From Runella sp. CRIBMP (GTDB lineage: Bacteria > Bacteroidota > Bacteroidia > Cytophagales > Spirosomataceae): 64,000 nt of DNA. Where the stretch lies: the NCBI RefSeq assembly GCF_009905605.1, contig NZ_JAAAKZ010000011.1:124001-188000 (forward strand), given 5' to 3'. A model generated the notes under the pieces. That model worked only from the letters and a program-made list of their open reading frames with translations. It had not been told where the DNA came from and did not search any database. The position numbers and the translations under genes were made by a program. Of this stretch, positions 63,744-64,000 are shown piece after piece. The stretch's first letter is position 1, and the number at the start of each line of letters is the position of its first letter.

Positions 63744-64000
63744 ATGAAACAAAGACTGCTTCTTTACGCTTTTATTTCCACTCCCATTTTCGCAATCTAT
63801 GCAGTGAGTCACCCGTTGATTTTTGGCGTGCTTCCGTTTAAAGTACTGCTTCTTCCTTTTTTGGGTATAAATATCAATGTATTTGTTACCTGGCTTATAA
63901 ATATCTATTTGACGCTAAACTTTTCTCATTTATCTATATGGAGGAAGGTCTCGTTTAGTTATGCCGGTATTATTTTGATGCAAGGAATTATAGGTGGAAT
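63744..64000 (+). CDS. Membrane protein start, possibly sensor kinase (cut by window edge)
   Basis: The first 85 codons encode at least two membrane helices (LLLYAFISTPIFAIYAV, FLGINI-NVFVTWLINIYL). No domain is complete. The adjacent LytTR relic suggests a LytS/His-kinase-like membrane sensor, but this is guesswork. Confidence 0.5.
   Translation, partial: MKQRLLLYAFISTPIFAIYAVSHPLIFGVLPFKVLLLPFLGININVFVTWLINIYLTLNFSHLSIWRKVSFSYAGIILMQGIIGG

Noticed and set aside
1-64000. tRNA or rRNA genes
   Set aside because: No cloverleaf-like block with a GGTTCGAATC-type T-loop or rRNA segment was noticed on reading; a tRNA search program was not available.

Overview
The window looks like DNA from a Bacteroidota bacterium, most likely order Cytophagales (Spirosomaceae-like; inferred from gene content, not from a marker gene). 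Supporting signs are a SusC/SusD pair, GH115/GH105/GH39-like enzymes, Gram-negative secreted and outer-membrane proteins, weak or absent Shine-Dalgarno sites, and at least one textbook Bacteroidota promoter (TTTG-N19-TAtgTTTG before the replication gene). No rRNA, tRNA or CRISPR array was seen.

Layout. (1) 1-9.3 kb, minus strand: a carbohydrate operon with a beta-helix lipoprotein, ROK sugar kinase, EamA permease, SIS-domain sugar isomerase, a secreted jelly-roll-like protein and two GH38-like hydrolases. The second GH38-like copy is frameshifted and runs off the left edge; a broken formylglycine-generating-enzyme (FGE) fragment lies between the copies. (2) 9.4-15 kb: a regulatory and stress patch (HxlR, SDR, NTF2-like, DoxX-like, a 5'-truncated GlxA-type AraC regulator, a DUF4143 ATPase with a 23-bp-arm palindrome), plus relics of a CBM9-like protein and a GRP/RhaT-type sugar transporter. 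(3) 15.3-37.4 kb: a polysaccharide utilisation locus. IclR and KduD face left; SusC, SusD, GH115, GH105-DUF4861, two GH39-like paralogues, a second GH105-like protein, an SSS symporter, SDR, RraA-like, heparinase II/III-like, VOC and zinc-ADH genes face right and end at a strong terminator. The target is probably a glucuronate-containing polysaccharide: hydrolases and lyase free uronates, which KduD, RraA-like, SDR and ADH enzymes would process.

(4) 37.4-51 kb: a plasmid backbone. It holds a Toprim primase-like protein, small unknown genes, a truncated MobC-like coupling protein, an RHH protein with ParA, about 6 kb of AT-rich relics of transfer genes (one is a clear TraE/DUF4134), and an intact-looking iteron origin with DnaA box, palindromes and a Rep_3/RepB initiator. 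Since metabolic cargo flanks the replication and partition genes on both sides, the contig is either a large non-conjugative plasmid or a chromosome with an integrated one.

(5) 51-58.4 kb: an AraC regulator divergent from a tightly coupled operon (DUF1080, Gfo/Idh/MocA, TIM-barrel isomerase, ExuT-like MFS, phytanoyl-CoA dioxygenase-like, second TIM-barrel protein), resembling 3-keto-glycoside catabolism. (6) 58.4-64 kb: relics of an FGGY kinase, an IS3-type transposase and a LytTR regulator; four small outer-membrane-like proteins in a row (one broken by a TGA); a Crp/Fnr regulator; and the start of a membrane protein at the right edge.

The most unusual feature is the decayed transfer region. 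Several reading frames stay open for long stretches except for TAA/TAG codons, nearly always where glutamine would fit. Ordinary C-to-T decay is the favoured explanation, but the pattern can be tested.
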